DNA of 64,000 nucleotides, taken from assembly GCF_000013865.1 (NCBI RefSeq), contig NC_007948.1, positions 5,013,001 to 5,077,000 of the forward strand. The letters are read 5' to 3'. Made by a program: the position numbers and the translations under genes. The DNA comes from Polaromonas sp. JS666. Its GTDB lineage: Bacteria; Pseudomonadota; Gammaproteobacteria; Burkholderiales; Burkholderiaceae_C. The stretch's first letter is position 1. Each line of letters starts with the position of its first letter. A model generated the notes under the pieces. That model saw nothing but the letters and a program-made list of their open reading frames with translations. It did not search any database and was not told the DNA's origin. Shown here piece after piece: positions 49,704 through 58,757 of this stretch.

Positions 49704-50671
49704 CGCCGCTGCTTCCAGGTCAGGTAGAGAAAAAACGGAGCGCCGATCAGGGCGGTAACGATGCCAACCGGCGACTCGAAGGGGTAGCTGACCAGGCGAG
49801 ACAGCGCATCGGAAAGCAGCATCAGCACACCGCCCAGCAGACCGGCCAGTGGCAGCACCAGTCGGTAGTCCTGCCGCCCAAGCAATGCGCGCGCCGTATG
49901 CGGCACGATCAGGCAGACGAACGGAATGGCGCCCACATAGGTGACGATAGCGCCGGCGACCACCACGACCAGCAGCGCGCACAGTACGCGCACAGTGGGA
50001 GTCTTCAGGCCCAAGGCATGAGCGGCTTCATCGCCCAATTGCAGCAAGTTGAGCGGGTGAGCGAGCAACAGCGCGCCCAGGGTGGCACAGAGAACCCACG
50101 GCCATAGCCCGGCTACATCTTGCCAGGTCATGCCATCCACCGAGCCGGCCATGAAAGCGACGATACTGACGCCCAGCTCGTCGTTGAGCATCACCGCGCC
50201 GTCAGTCATCGCCGCAAGCAGCGACGACAACGCCACACCGGACAGCACCAGTCGCACCCCACTGGCTCGGCCGCGGTGCAGGCCGGAAAGTAACATCACC
50301 AGTGCACCGGACAGCGTTGCACCGGCGCAGGCCATCGCCAGAGTCGGCAATTGCCAGCGCTGCAGCACGCCCAGCGACAGCGCAACGAACAGTCCCGCGC
50401 CCTGGTTGATGCCCAGCACGTGGGGGGAAGCCAGCGCGTTGCGGGTCACGGCCTGGAGCAGACTGCCCGCCATCCCCAGCCCCACGCCCACCAATGCGCA
50501 GACCAACATACGGGGCAGGCGGACGTCGCGCACGATCAGCGCCGACATGTCGTCGCCCTGCCACAGCCCAGACAGCATCAGGGGGTGCTCGGAAAACGCC
50601 AGCAGCGACAACCAGGCCGCCAGCAACAGCGCCATCAGCGTCAGCAAATAGACCCGCAGCGCGCGCGTCAT
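49700..50671 (-). CDS. Iron-siderophore ABC transporter permease (FecC-like)
   Basis: 323 residues, FecCD family: 'RDVRLPRMLVCALVGVGLGMAGSLLQAVTRNALASPHVLGINQGAGLFVA', 'FMAGSVDGMTWQDV' and 'GAIPFVCLIVPHTARALLGRQDYRLVLPLAGLLGGVLMLLSDALSRL'. It is the first of two permeases; its ATG at 50671 overlaps the fecB-like stop by four bases. Divergence between the two permeases is typical of Fec-type importers for citrate-like siderophores. Confidence 0.93.
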   Translation of the reverse strand: MTRALRVYLLTLMALLLAAWLSLLAFSEHPLMLSGLWQGDDMSALIVRDVRLPRMLVCALVGVGLGMAGSLLQAVTRNALASPHVLGINQGAGLFVALSLGVLQRWQLPTLAMACAGATLSGALVMLLSGLHRGRASGVRLVLSGVALSSLLAAMTDGAVMLNDELGVSIVAFMAGSVDGMTWQDVAGLWPWVLCATLGALLLAHPLNLLQLGDEAAHALGLKTPTVRVLCALLVVVVAGAIVTYVGAIPFVCLIVPHTARALLGRQDYRLVLPLAGLLGGVLMLLSDALSRLVSYPFESPVGIVTALIGAPFFLYLTWKQRR

Positions 50672-51585
50672 TGCCGCAGCAGGCCATGCAGCTGCGCCGT
50701 CATCAGTTCGGCGGAAATCAGGCCGCGCGAGCGCGCCCACACATTGCCGTCCACCCAGTACACACGCTTATTCTGTACCGCCTTCAGCCCTCGCCACAGC
50801 GGACTTTTCGCCCAGTTGTCGATCTGGGCTGGCTGGCTGTAGCGCCCGAGCAGCAGGATGTCTGGGTTGGTCGCCAACAATTGCTCCAACCCTGTTTTGA
50901 CGTAAGGCTCGGACCCCATCCGATTGCGACCGCGCTTCAGTGGTGTGTCGAAACCGAGTCGCTTGAGCACTCCGGCGGCATAAGTCGCCTCGGTGTGCAG
51001 CCAACTGCCTTTGTCGCTGGAGACGCCAAACACCGCAGTGAGCTTCTGATCGTTCTCTATTGAGCGGGCGTACTTGTCCATCACCTCCGCGTGGCGCCGC
51101 AGCCGTTGCCGCATCTGCTCCTCCTTGCCCAGCGCTCGCGCCACCACCTGCAGTGTCTCCAGGTCCTCCTGGTAGGTGGAAGAACGAACGTCGACGATCA
51201 ATGTCGGAGCAATGGCCTGCAACTCGCTGTACACCGCCTGGTGCAGCCGCTGGTCTGCGATGATGAGGTCGGGCTTGAGCGCGGCAATCGCCTCCAGGCT
51301 TGGCTGGTAGCGACTGCCAACCGAGGCATAGCCCTTCACTGCGTCGCGTAGCGGCCCAATGATGCGTTCGGGCTGACGGTCGTCAGCGATACCGATCGGC
51401 GCCATGCCGACCGCCACCAAGGCGTCGACGAAGGAAAACTCCAGCGCCACCACGCGCTTGGGCGGCTGCGGCAAGACCAGCTCGCCCTGGGCGTGCCGGA
51501 TGCGTATCTCGGCGCGGACAGGCGTCAGCCACGCGCTCGCCAGCGTCAGCGCCGGCAGCAGAATTCGTATGCAACGTGCGTTCAT
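50668..51585 (-). CDS. Iron-siderophore substrate-binding protein (FecB-like)
   Basis: 305 residues with a signal peptide (MNARCIRILLPALTLASAWLTPVRA). The class III binding-protein fold shows in 'PPKRVVALEFSFVDALVAVGMAPIGIADD', 'PSLEAIAALKPDLIIADQRLHQAVYSELQAIAPTLIVD' and 'RVYWVDGNVWARSRGLISAELM'. FecB binds ferric dicitrate, so a ferric carboxylate ligand fits the NIS cluster upstream. It begins after a 358-base gap that contains a 166-bp element, so import may have a separate promoter. Confidence 0.92.
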   Translation of the reverse strand: MNARCIRILLPALTLASAWLTPVRAEIRIRHAQGELVLPQPPKRVVALEFSFVDALVAVGMAPIGIADDRQPERIIGPLRDAVKGYASVGSRYQPSLEAIAALKPDLIIADQRLHQAVYSELQAIAPTLIVDVRSSTYQEDLETLQVVARALGKEEQMRQRLRRHAEVMDKYARSIENDQKLTAVFGVSSDKGSWLHTEATYAAGVLKRLGFDTPLKRGRNRMGSEPYVKTGLEQLLATNPDILLLGRYSQPAQIDNWAKSPLWRGLKAVQNKRVYWVDGNVWARSRGLISAELMTAQLHGLLRQ

Positions 51586-51587
51586 TT

Positions 51588-51607
51588 AATCGTTCTCGTT
51601 CAAATTC
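51588..51607 (-). promoter_or_regulatory. Possible Fur-like site before fecB-like gene
   Basis: On the minus strand the sequence reads AATTTGAACGAGAACGATTA, partly resembling Fur sites, but it lies only a few bases before the start codon. Weak evidence. Confidence 0.3.
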
Positions 51608-51760
51608 AGACTTGCGTCCCGCCGTGTTCAGGTGACCGATTTCTGCCCTCGGTGGTTCGCCTCGACGCGCGGACTGGATCAGACGCGCATGAGTCGGGTG
51701 CGGTGTACCTCGTTGGTCTTTCCCGTTCCGCGCTCGGGCGCCAAGCCGACCTGTCCTGTC

Positions 51761-51926
51761 CTAGTGTGGTGTTGCACGCTATCTGGCACATAAAAATGCG
51801 TCTTTTCGGCCATGGCGGCGTTGCAAATCCGCGCGATACCTACGGGTATCGCTGTGGTTTGCGCCTTGCCCTGATCCAAAATCCATCATTTTTATTTGTG
51901 CCATCAAGCATGCAACACCACACTAG
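51761..51926. mobile_element. 166-bp miniature inverted-repeat element, copy 2
   Basis: The same length as 3458-3623 and in opposite orientation, similar over the full length. Its ends are CTAGTGTGGTGTTGCA and the perfect complement; compared with copy 1, both arms carry the same two changes (CA to TG in one arm, complementary in the other). It begins 17 bases after the aldolase stop. The remaining 51586-51760 bases hold no gene I recognise. Confidence 0.85.
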
Positions 51927-51943
51927 GTTGGGCATTGCTTGCA

Positions 51944-52723
51944 CTAATTCACGCCTTCAGGAGGCCGGTAGATGCCCAGATGCGCCTTGATCGCACGGAA
52001 ACTCAGGCCACGGTCGTCGCCGAGCAGAAAGGCCCTGACACCGGCTTCGCACCACGCCTCATGCTGGCCGTCGGCCCGCGGAATCGCGCAGAACGGCAGC
52101 GCGTGCGCCGCGCAGGCCGCGGCCACTCGGCGGATCGCCGACTGCACTTCGGGATGCTGCACCTGCCCGGGAACACCCAGGGACTGGGACAGGTCGACCG
52201 CGCCCTCCAGAATCATGTCGAGGCCGGGCACGGCCGCGATGGCGTCGATGTTCTCGACGCCGGCCCTGTCCTCGATCATCGCCACCACCATGATCTCGCG
52301 GTTGGCAAGCGCCATGTAATCCTGCAGGCCGAGGGTCCCGAAGCCCGTGGTGCGACCGCCGCTGATGCCGCGCTCACCCAGCGGGTGGTAGCGGCTCGCC
52401 AGGACCGCCTGCCGCGCCTGTTCGCCATCCTGCACGCAGGGCACCACGATGCCCTGGGCGCCGGCGTCGAGCACGCGCAGGATGGTCTTGAGCTCGACGC
52501 CCGGCACCCGGACCAGCGGCGTGAGCCCGCAGCCCTCGGCGGCGCGGATCATGTTCTCCAGTGTCTGCGGATTGACGCCCGCGTGCTCCAGGTCGAGGAT
52601 CACGAAGTCGTAGCCCGCGTAACCGATCATTTCCACCAGCAGCGGCGCGGGAATCGAATTGAGCAGCCCGTACACCCGCTGCCCCGCTTCGAGCCGGGCC
52701 CTGAGCTTATTCGTCTGCAGCAT
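51944..52723 (-). CDS. HpcH/HpaI aldolase family protein, SbnG-like
   Basis: 259 residues: 'GLLNSIPAPLLVEMIGYAGYDFVILDLEHAG', 'PLVRVPGVELKTILRVLDAGAQGIVVPCVQDGEQARQAVLASRYHPLGERGISGGRTTGFG' and 'MIEDRAGVENIDAIAAVPGLDMILEGAVDLSQSLG'. The metal-binding Glu/Asp and catalytic Arg/His of class II HpcH aldolases are in place. In the staphyloferrin B cluster the homologue SbnG makes citrate from oxaloacetate and acetyl-CoA for the siderophore; position beside NIS synthetases and a PLP decarboxylase supports this role. It overlaps the decarboxylase gene by 17 bases. Confidence 0.87.
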   Translation of the reverse strand: MLQTNKLRARLEAGQRVYGLLNSIPAPLLVEMIGYAGYDFVILDLEHAGVNPQTLENMIRAAEGCGLTPLVRVPGVELKTILRVLDAGAQGIVVPCVQDGEQARQAVLASRYHPLGERGISGGRTTGFGTLGLQDYMALANREIMVVAMIEDRAGVENIDAIAAVPGLDMILEGAVDLSQSLGVPGQVQHPEVQSAIRRVAAACAAHALPFCAIPRADGQHEAWCEAGVRAFLLGDDRGLSFRAIKAHLGIYRPPEGVN

Positions 52724-53933
52724 CGGCGTGCTCCATCGGCAGGTACCAGTGCTGCGGATGCGGGTGGCGCAGGAAGTCATGGTGCGAGATGTGCCAGGCG
52801 TAGGCGCCGGCATACGGGAAGACCAGCAGGTCGCCCACCCGCACCCGTTCCACCGGCGCGTCGAAAGCCAGCAGATCCTTGGGCGTGCACAGCTGGCCGA
52901 CCACGTGGACGGTGGCGTCGCGCAGTTCGGGCCGGGCCCAGGGATACGGCCAATGCTCGACCGGCAGGACGTGGAACGGATGGCTGTGGCCCTGCGCGTA
53001 GGGCGTGCGGAAATGGTGGGTGCCGCCGCGTGCGACCACGTAGTCGCGGCCGAACGTGTGCTTGAGGTCCAGCACCTGCATGGCGTAATAGCCGCAGGCG
53101 GCCGTGATGTAGCGGCCACATTCGAAGCGCAGGCGCGGCAGGCCCGGCCGGCTTGCCCGCAAGCGCTGCAGTCCGGCGCCGAAGGCCGCGAGGTCGAACT
53201 GCTGCTGCGGCTGCCGGTAGTTGACGCCGATGCCGCCGCCAACGTTGACATGGTCGATGTCGAGCCCGTACGCCCCGCACCAGCGCTCGACCTGCTCGAG
53301 GTAGGCGGCGATCAGTTCGACGTGGGCAGCGGCGTCGAGCTGGTGCGACAGCAGGTGGAAATGAAAGCCGCGCAGGCGCAGGCCCGGTGCCTCGCGCAGG
53401 CTGGCCAGGCAGGCGGGCAATTGGTCGACGGCGATGCCGAACGGTGTCGCTTTGCCACCCATCATCAGCGTCGTCGCGGCCAGCCCGGGCAGCGGCAGGT
53501 TGACGCGCAGCAGCACGGGAGCGGTCCTGCCGGCGGCCTCGGCCAGCCAGGCGAGCCGCCGCAGTTCGTGCAGACTTTCCACGTGGATGGCCTCGACGTC
53601 GCTGTCCAGCGCCAGCCGGAGCTCGGCGTCGGTCTTGCCGGGGCCGCTGAAGATCAGCGGCGTGCTGGGGAAATGCTCGCGCACCCAGGCCAGCTCGCCG
53701 CCCGAAGACACCTCGAAGCCGGCCACGCGCGGTGCCAGCGTCCGCAGGATGGGCAGGTCCGAATTGGCCTTGATCGCGTAGAACAGCTCACAGCCTGCGG
53801 GCAGCGCCGCGACCACGGCCTGGCTGTGCCGGCGCAGCGCCTCGAGGTCATAGACATAGGCGCACAGCGGCTGCGTGGCGTCAGCCAGCGCCGCCCTCAG
53901 GTGGCGCGCCACCGTGTCCACTCTCAGTTCCAT
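52707..53933 (-). CDS. Type III PLP-dependent decarboxylase, SbnH-like
   Basis: 408 residues, alanine-racemase/ODC fold. The PLP lysine is in 'CELFYAIKANSDLPILRTL', followed by 'GFEVSSGGELAWVREHFPSTPLIFSGPGKTDAELRLAL', the Gly-rich 'HVNVGGGIGVNY', 'FECGRYITAACGYYAMQVLDLKHT' and the C-terminal Cys-Asp region 'GQLCTPKDLLAFDAPVERVRVGDLLVFPYAGAYAW'. SbnH decarboxylates a citryl-diaminopropionate intermediate; other relatives make diamines from ornithine or lysine. Which applies here is open. It overlaps both neighbours, so it is part of one transcript. Confidence 0.88.
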   Translation of the reverse strand: MELRVDTVARHLRAALADATQPLCAYVYDLEALRRHSQAVVAALPAGCELFYAIKANSDLPILRTLAPRVAGFEVSSGGELAWVREHFPSTPLIFSGPGKTDAELRLALDSDVEAIHVESLHELRRLAWLAEAAGRTAPVLLRVNLPLPGLAATTLMMGGKATPFGIAVDQLPACLASLREAPGLRLRGFHFHLLSHQLDAAAHVELIAAYLEQVERWCGAYGLDIDHVNVGGGIGVNYRQPQQQFDLAAFGAGLQRLRASRPGLPRLRFECGRYITAACGYYAMQVLDLKHTFGRDYVVARGGTHHFRTPYAQGHSHPFHVLPVEHWPYPWARPELRDATVHVVGQLCTPKDLLAFDAPVERVRVGDLLVFPYAGAYAWHISHHDFLRHPHPQHWYLPMEHADAADE

Positions 53934-55756
53934 GGGGAGCCCTCGCCGGCGGCAGCGATCGGGTTGCCGACCGGCACATAGGTGGATGCGCGGTCGGCGC
54001 GCTGGAAAAAGCGGTTGCTCAGATTGGTCTTGCCGGGGAAGGGCTCACCGGCCAGCAACGCGTTGATGCGCCGCGCCGAGGCCGGGCTGCCCCACTGCGC
54101 CTGGTAGCGCTGCAGGTGATGCCGGACCAGGGCCCACAGCCTCGGCTGCAGCGCCGGCTGGTCGGCCGAGAGCTGGCCGATGGCCTCGGCGAAATTGTTG
54201 ACGAAGAGGCAGTAGGCGATGCGCTTCCAGCCCTGCTCCTCGTCATACCACAGCGCCTGCCGCGCACGTGCGCTGATCTCGTTCAGCGCCTGCGCCGGGT
54301 AGTGCCCGGGCAGCAGCTTGACGCCCTCGAAATCGCGCAGGAACAGCTGGCATGGCCAGCCAGCCTGCAGCCCGACCAGCACGTTCTGCAGATGCGGCTC
54401 AAACACCAGTCCGTGCGCGAAATAGCAGTGAAGCACCGGGTACATCAGCTGTGCGACGTAGTCGGAAAACCAGCGCTCGGTCACGCTGGCGAGCGGGCTG
54501 TGCTCGCGTGCGGCGATGTCGCCGAGCAGATGGCGCATGCGCATTTCACCGTACACATGGTTTCCGAACAGCGCGCCAACCAGCAAGGCGGTCGCGCCGG
54601 GCCGCAGCAAGGCCTCGACGTTGCGGCGCAGGATCATGCCGAATCCCTCGGTCACCTCGCGGTTGCCCGCCGGGTCGGCATCGCGCAGGTCAACCGACAG
54701 GAACGCCGGCTCCTCCAGCACCTCCAGCCCCGCAAACTCGCGCTGCAGCCCGGGCAGCAGGCCGCGCATGATGCGGCTCACCTGGATCGCCCCCTCCAGT
54801 TCGTACCAGGCGTTCTTGCGCACACAGTTGGTCAGCCGGACGTTCAGCGAGAACTTGTAGAAATAGGGATTGCCCGGCTGGTACAGCGTGCGCACCGACG
54901 AGGTCGCGTAAAACGGCGCGCCATGTGCGCCGAGGTGGCGCAGCCGGCCCTCGTGGATGGCCTGCCTGACCAGCGGGTGCGTCAGCAGATGGCCCGCCTG
55001 CCAGGGATGCACCGGGACCGCGACGCAACCGGGTTCGACCGCCGGCGCGCCCGCCGCGACAAGCTCCTCGCAGCGCTGCCCCAGCAGCGACTGCTGCACG
55101 ACGTCCTCGGCGCGCACCGCGAAGTAATGCAGCGGGAAGCACGCCCCCAGCTCCGGCGAGAAGCGGCCCAGGTCCCCATCGGTAAAACCCTGGCGGCTCT
55201 TCGGCGCGGGGTGAAAGGGGTGGCCGAACACCAGCGACTGCTCGGAATCAATATAGGCTTCGACCGGGTCGGCGGGCAGGCGCGCAGCCGGCGGGCACAA
55301 CAGTGCTCGCGTGGTCATGGCCACGCTGTTGCGAACCTGCTCCATCAGCTCGGTATTGGGCGGCAAGCCGTGCCTGAGCGCCATCTCGCGCAGCAGCAGC
55401 GCCGCCTGCGCCGCCCAGTCGAGCAGGGCCCAGGGCTTGCCGGGCGCCTTGTGAAAAAACGGCGAATGGTAGCGGTAGTTGCCGGTGAGCGAGGCTGCCG
55501 CAACCACCACCAGCAAGCGCTCGCCGGTGTGCGGCAGTTGCACGTGCAGCACCTGGCCGCCTTCGCGCTGCAACGCCATCTTGACCGCGGCTGGCCAGTC
55601 GTTTTGCCAGAACAGCGGACCGACGCTGAGTTCGCCGGCGGGACCGGCCACTTCGCGGCAATAGCAGTTGAGCAGCGTCTCCTGGCTGCGCTGGCCGGCT
55701 TCGTGTGCAGCCGGGCTCGTCAGTTCGGCGTGCTGGGCATTGGATGTGTGTTGCAT
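53924..55756 (-). CDS. NIS siderophore synthetase (IucA/IucC family), second
   Basis: 610 residues from the ATG at 55756. The IucA/IucC core is 'SLVFGHPFHPAPKSRQGF' (ATP and substrate site), 'ATSSVRTLYQPGNPYFYKFSLNVRLTNCVRKNAWYELEGA' and 'FLRDFEGVKLLPGHYPAQAL', with a FhuF-like helical C-terminus. It adenylates a carboxylate (citrate or a citryl intermediate) and condenses it with an amine. It overlaps the decarboxylase gene by ten bases and follows the MFS gene by 23 bases. Sub-type cannot be settled by eye. Confidence 0.92.
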   Translation of the reverse strand: MQHTSNAQHAELTSPAAHEAGQRSQETLLNCYCREVAGPAGELSVGPLFWQNDWPAAVKMALQREGGQVLHVQLPHTGERLLVVVAAASLTGNYRYHSPFFHKAPGKPWALLDWAAQAALLLREMALRHGLPPNTELMEQVRNSVAMTTRALLCPPAARLPADPVEAYIDSEQSLVFGHPFHPAPKSRQGFTDGDLGRFSPELGACFPLHYFAVRAEDVVQQSLLGQRCEELVAAGAPAVEPGCVAVPVHPWQAGHLLTHPLVRQAIHEGRLRHLGAHGAPFYATSSVRTLYQPGNPYFYKFSLNVRLTNCVRKNAWYELEGAIQVSRIMRGLLPGLQREFAGLEVLEEPAFLSVDLRDADPAGNREVTEGFGMILRRNVEALLRPGATALLVGALFGNHVYGEMRMRHLLGDIAAREHSPLASVTERWFSDYVAQLMYPVLHCYFAHGLVFEPHLQNVLVGLQAGWPCQLFLRDFEGVKLLPGHYPAQALNEISARARQALWYDEEQGWKRIAYCLFVNNFAEAIGQLSADQPALQPRLWALVRHHLQRYQAQWGSPASARRINALLAGEPFPGKTNLSNRFFQRADRASTYVPVGNPIAAAGEGSPWN

Positions 55757-55779
55757 GGATGTTCCTGGGTAGGGATGAG

Positions 55780-56961
55780 TCAGGTGCTGGCGCGCAACCG
55801 GTGGCGCGGCGCCAGTGTCAGGTAAGCCGCCGCGCAGGCCACCATGGCTGCGCCGAGAAAAAACGGCGCGGCCAGACCGAAAGCCTGGGCGACGAAGCCG
55901 GCCGACAGGCCTGCCGCCACCGCGCCCCATTTGGAGCTGCTCTCAAACCAGCCGAAGGCGCGACCGGCGCTGCTGCCATGCACCACCCCGGCGATCAGCC
56001 CGTGCAGCGCAATAAAACCGGCGGTCATCGCCAGCCCCATCACCCCTCGCCACGCGACCAGCGCGGCGAGCGAGCCGGCCAGGGCCTGGCCCACCAGGCA
56101 CAGCGCCAGCGCGGCAAACGCCGCAGCCAGGATGACGGTCTGCCTGCCGCGGGCGAGCCAGCGGGTCAGCGGCAGCGCCGCGAGCAGGTAGACGGCATGC
56201 GGCAGGCCGAACAGCAGGCCGGCCATGCCGGTGGACAGTCCGGCGAAGCGCTGCTGCACATGCGGCGCGAAGTAGGGAAAGGTCACCACCGTCGCGAACA
56301 CAAAGGCGAACTGCAGCGCATAGACCTGCCGTGGCGTGGCCTCGGCCACCGCCGCAGCTTCGTGCGCGGCTGGCGTTTTCTGCGCTGCGGCGCCCGCAGG
56401 CAGGCAAACGGCCAGCGCCGCGGCGGCCAGCGGCAGCAGTGCCAGCCAGCGGTACATCTCGATCGGCGAACTGGCGCCCGCCTGCAACGCCAGTCCCAGC
56501 GCCAGCGGCGCGGCCACCAGCGCGGCGCGCGCCGACCACTGCATGGCGGTCAGGCCGCGTGCCAGCGCCGGGCCGCTGGCGATGGTCGCCAGGTAGGCAT
56601 TGGACGCCGCAAAGGTGCCGCCCAGCACGCCTTGCAGTGCCAGTGCCGCGAAGAACACCCAGGTGTTCGTGGCAAAGCCGGCCAGCAGAAAGCTCGCGGC
56701 CAGCCCGAGCTGGGCGCGGATCAGCAGCCTCTTCTTGCCATACCGGTCCGCCAGCCGGCCCCACCAGGGACTGCTCAGCGCGGCGAACGCGGTCGGCACC
56801 ACGTAGAACCAGCCGGCCAGGTAGCGCGCCTCGTTGTGCAGCGACTGCTCCAGGATCAGCGCGAAGAACGGCGGCATGCCGAGCGCGGCGAAAGCGGCCA
56901 CGAAATGGCCCGCCATCACCGCCAGCACGATGGCGCGCGGCACAGGCGACGGCGTCATCAT
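55780..56961 (-). CDS. MFS transporter, probable siderophore exporter
   Basis: 393 residues, twelve helices. The inter-helix motif 'PWWGRLADRYGKKRLLIRAQLG' is the MFS A-motif, followed by 'FAASNAYLATIASGPALARGLTAMQ', a central basic loop 'PAGAAAQKTPAAHEAAAVAEA', and a second half. Placement between two NIS synthetase genes, as sbnD is in the staphyloferrin B cluster, supports export of the finished siderophore. The start overlaps the upstream synthetase stop by four bases. Confidence 0.9.
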   Translation of the reverse strand: MMTPSPVPRAIVLAVMAGHFVAAFAALGMPPFFALILEQSLHNEARYLAGWFYVVPTAFAALSSPWWGRLADRYGKKRLLIRAQLGLAASFLLAGFATNTWVFFAALALQGVLGGTFAASNAYLATIASGPALARGLTAMQWSARAALVAAPLALGLALQAGASSPIEMYRWLALLPLAAAALAVCLPAGAAAQKTPAAHEAAAVAEATPRQVYALQFAFVFATVVTFPYFAPHVQQRFAGLSTGMAGLLFGLPHAVYLLAALPLTRWLARGRQTVILAAAFAALALCLVGQALAGSLAALVAWRGVMGLAMTAGFIALHGLIAGVVHGSSAGRAFGWFESSSKWGAVAAGLSAGFVAQAFGLAAPFFLGAAMVACAAAYLTLAPRHRLRAST

Positions 56962-58757
56962 GCGGCCTTCAGGAAGTTGGGCGCGCTCTTGCCATAGAAC
57001 TTGTTGACGTCCGCCGCGCCGGTCGCGCCCTTGTCGAGCAGGGTCGCCGCGGTCAGCAGGTACTTGATGTACAGCCAGTCGTCGTCGAGAAGGGTCTGGC
57101 GCGCCAGCGCCACGTCCTCCCCCTCGGCCGCCAGTTCGTCGAGGATGGCGGCCGTACGCTCGCGCAGCCGGGCATAGGTCTGTTCACGGTTGAATCCCGG
57201 CACGCACCCGGCCAGCCCCTCGGTCGGCACCGCCAGGTTCAGCTGCAGCGTGATGGTGGTGAACATCTGCGCCAGCGGCAGTTCGTGGTCGACCACCAGG
57301 CGCGCGTCCTCCAGGGCCTCGATGTGCGCGGCCAGCGCTGGCGCGACACGTTCCAGCCGGGCGCGGTGCAGGCGCGCCGCGTCGTTGTCCTTGAGCAGCA
57401 GCCGCAGCCGCGGCGCCTCGTCGGCAAACACCAGCACCGAGTTCTGCTGGTTGGACTCCAGGGCAATGCCGTAGCGCACCCACAGGGTCAGATGCAGGCG
57501 CAGCGTCAGCGCCAGGTAGTCGTCGAACAGCGCCACCGTATCACCGCCATAAAAGCGCGCCGCAAGCTCTTCGGCCACGCAGCCGCCGGCCGGACTCGGC
57601 GCCAGCAGGCCCGCCACCGGAACCAGCGTGGCGTGCCGCAGGGCGGCTTCGGGGTAGCGGCGCACGATGTAGCCGAGAAAGGTCTTGCCATCGACGTGCG
57701 CGCCGGTATCCTCGGCGGTCAGCAACAGGCGTCCCCGGATGGCCGGCTCGCGCTCGGCGATAGCGCCCAGCAAGTCCTGCACGCGCTGCCCATCGCGAAT
57801 CGTGCTGGGCTTGATGGTGCGAATGTTCTTCGCGCCCAGGGTGCGTATGGTCAGCGGCAGCTTGAGGTGCCAGGCCGGAGCCTCGGCCAGCACCAGCGAA
57901 CGCACCGACAGCGTGGGCGCCACCCACAAATGGCTGCGCGGGGCGCGGATCACCTGGTCGCTCAGGCCGCTGCCGGCCAGGAAGGCGTCCAGCTCGCCTT
58001 GCCAGACGAACGGGTGCACCGGCACCAGCGCGTGGTCCGCGGCCAGCGTGCCGGGCAGTCCGACATCGGCGAAACCAGGCCAGCCGGGTGGCAGGCGATC
58101 GCCGCTCGGGTGGTACAGCGCGCGCGGCACGGCCAGCCAGTTCAATTCGAAGGTGCAGGGAAATTCCGGTGCGTAGCGGCGCAGGTGCTCCACCTCGAAG
58201 CCCAGCTTGGCGCGCGCGGTCGGATAGAGCGGATGGTCCAGGTAGGACGCCAGCCGGTCGTAGCGCAACATGCGCTCGTGCCAGTGAACGGGTTCGTGCG
58301 CGGGCCCCGCCTCGAACCAGTCACGCCGCGCCGCCTCGGCCGCGTGGCGGTGTTCTACCGCCGCCGCGCATTCGCGCTCGAAGTCGGCAAAACGCGCGCG
58401 GGTGTCGCTGTCCGCCCCGGCACTGAAGCTCGCCAGGATGTCGGCCACATGGAACAAGGCCTGCACCTGGCCGCACTCCTCGACCAGCAAGGGCAGCCGG
58501 GTGAGCCGCCAGCTCTGCATGAAACGCTCCGGCGTGACCGCGATCCACATTCGCCCCGCCCCGAAGTGGCTGATCTCCAGCCAGCGTTGCGCCGGCGGGA
58601 ATCCGGCGCCGGCCGTCAACGCGTCGCCGCGCACCAGGCGGGCGCGCGTGACACAGCCGCGCACGTCCTCGCGCAGCAGGGCGTCGACTACGCGGGTGCA
58701 GACATAGGCTGCGTCGGTGTCCGGCAGGCATTGCCCATCCATGGCACGCTGGTTCAT
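56958..58757 (-). CDS. NIS siderophore synthetase (IucA/IucC family), first
   Basis: 599 residues with 'YLDHPLYPTARAKLGFEVEHLRRYAPEF' (HP-x-x-P-x-x-K site), 'DHALVPVHPFVWQGELDAF', 'PTLSVRSLVLAEAPAWHLKLPLTIRTLGAKNIRTIKPSTIRDG' and 'LLLKDNDAARLH'. The 'KLPLTIRTLGAKN' form resembles the enzymes that open citrate-based assembly (SbnE-like), but that is a by-eye judgement. It overlaps the ATP-grasp gene upstream and the MFS gene downstream, each by four bases. Confidence 0.92.
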   Translation of the reverse strand: MNQRAMDGQCLPDTDAAYVCTRVVDALLREDVRGCVTRARLVRGDALTAGAGFPPAQRWLEISHFGAGRMWIAVTPERFMQSWRLTRLPLLVEECGQVQALFHVADILASFSAGADSDTRARFADFERECAAAVEHRHAAEAARRDWFEAGPAHEPVHWHERMLRYDRLASYLDHPLYPTARAKLGFEVEHLRRYAPEFPCTFELNWLAVPRALYHPSGDRLPPGWPGFADVGLPGTLAADHALVPVHPFVWQGELDAFLAGSGLSDQVIRAPRSHLWVAPTLSVRSLVLAEAPAWHLKLPLTIRTLGAKNIRTIKPSTIRDGQRVQDLLGAIAEREPAIRGRLLLTAEDTGAHVDGKTFLGYIVRRYPEAALRHATLVPVAGLLAPSPAGGCVAEELAARFYGGDTVALFDDYLALTLRLHLTLWVRYGIALESNQQNSVLVFADEAPRLRLLLKDNDAARLHRARLERVAPALAAHIEALEDARLVVDHELPLAQMFTTITLQLNLAVPTEGLAGCVPGFNREQTYARLRERTAAILDELAAEGEDVALARQTLLDDDWLYIKYLLTAATLLDKGATGAADVNKFYGKSAPNFLKAA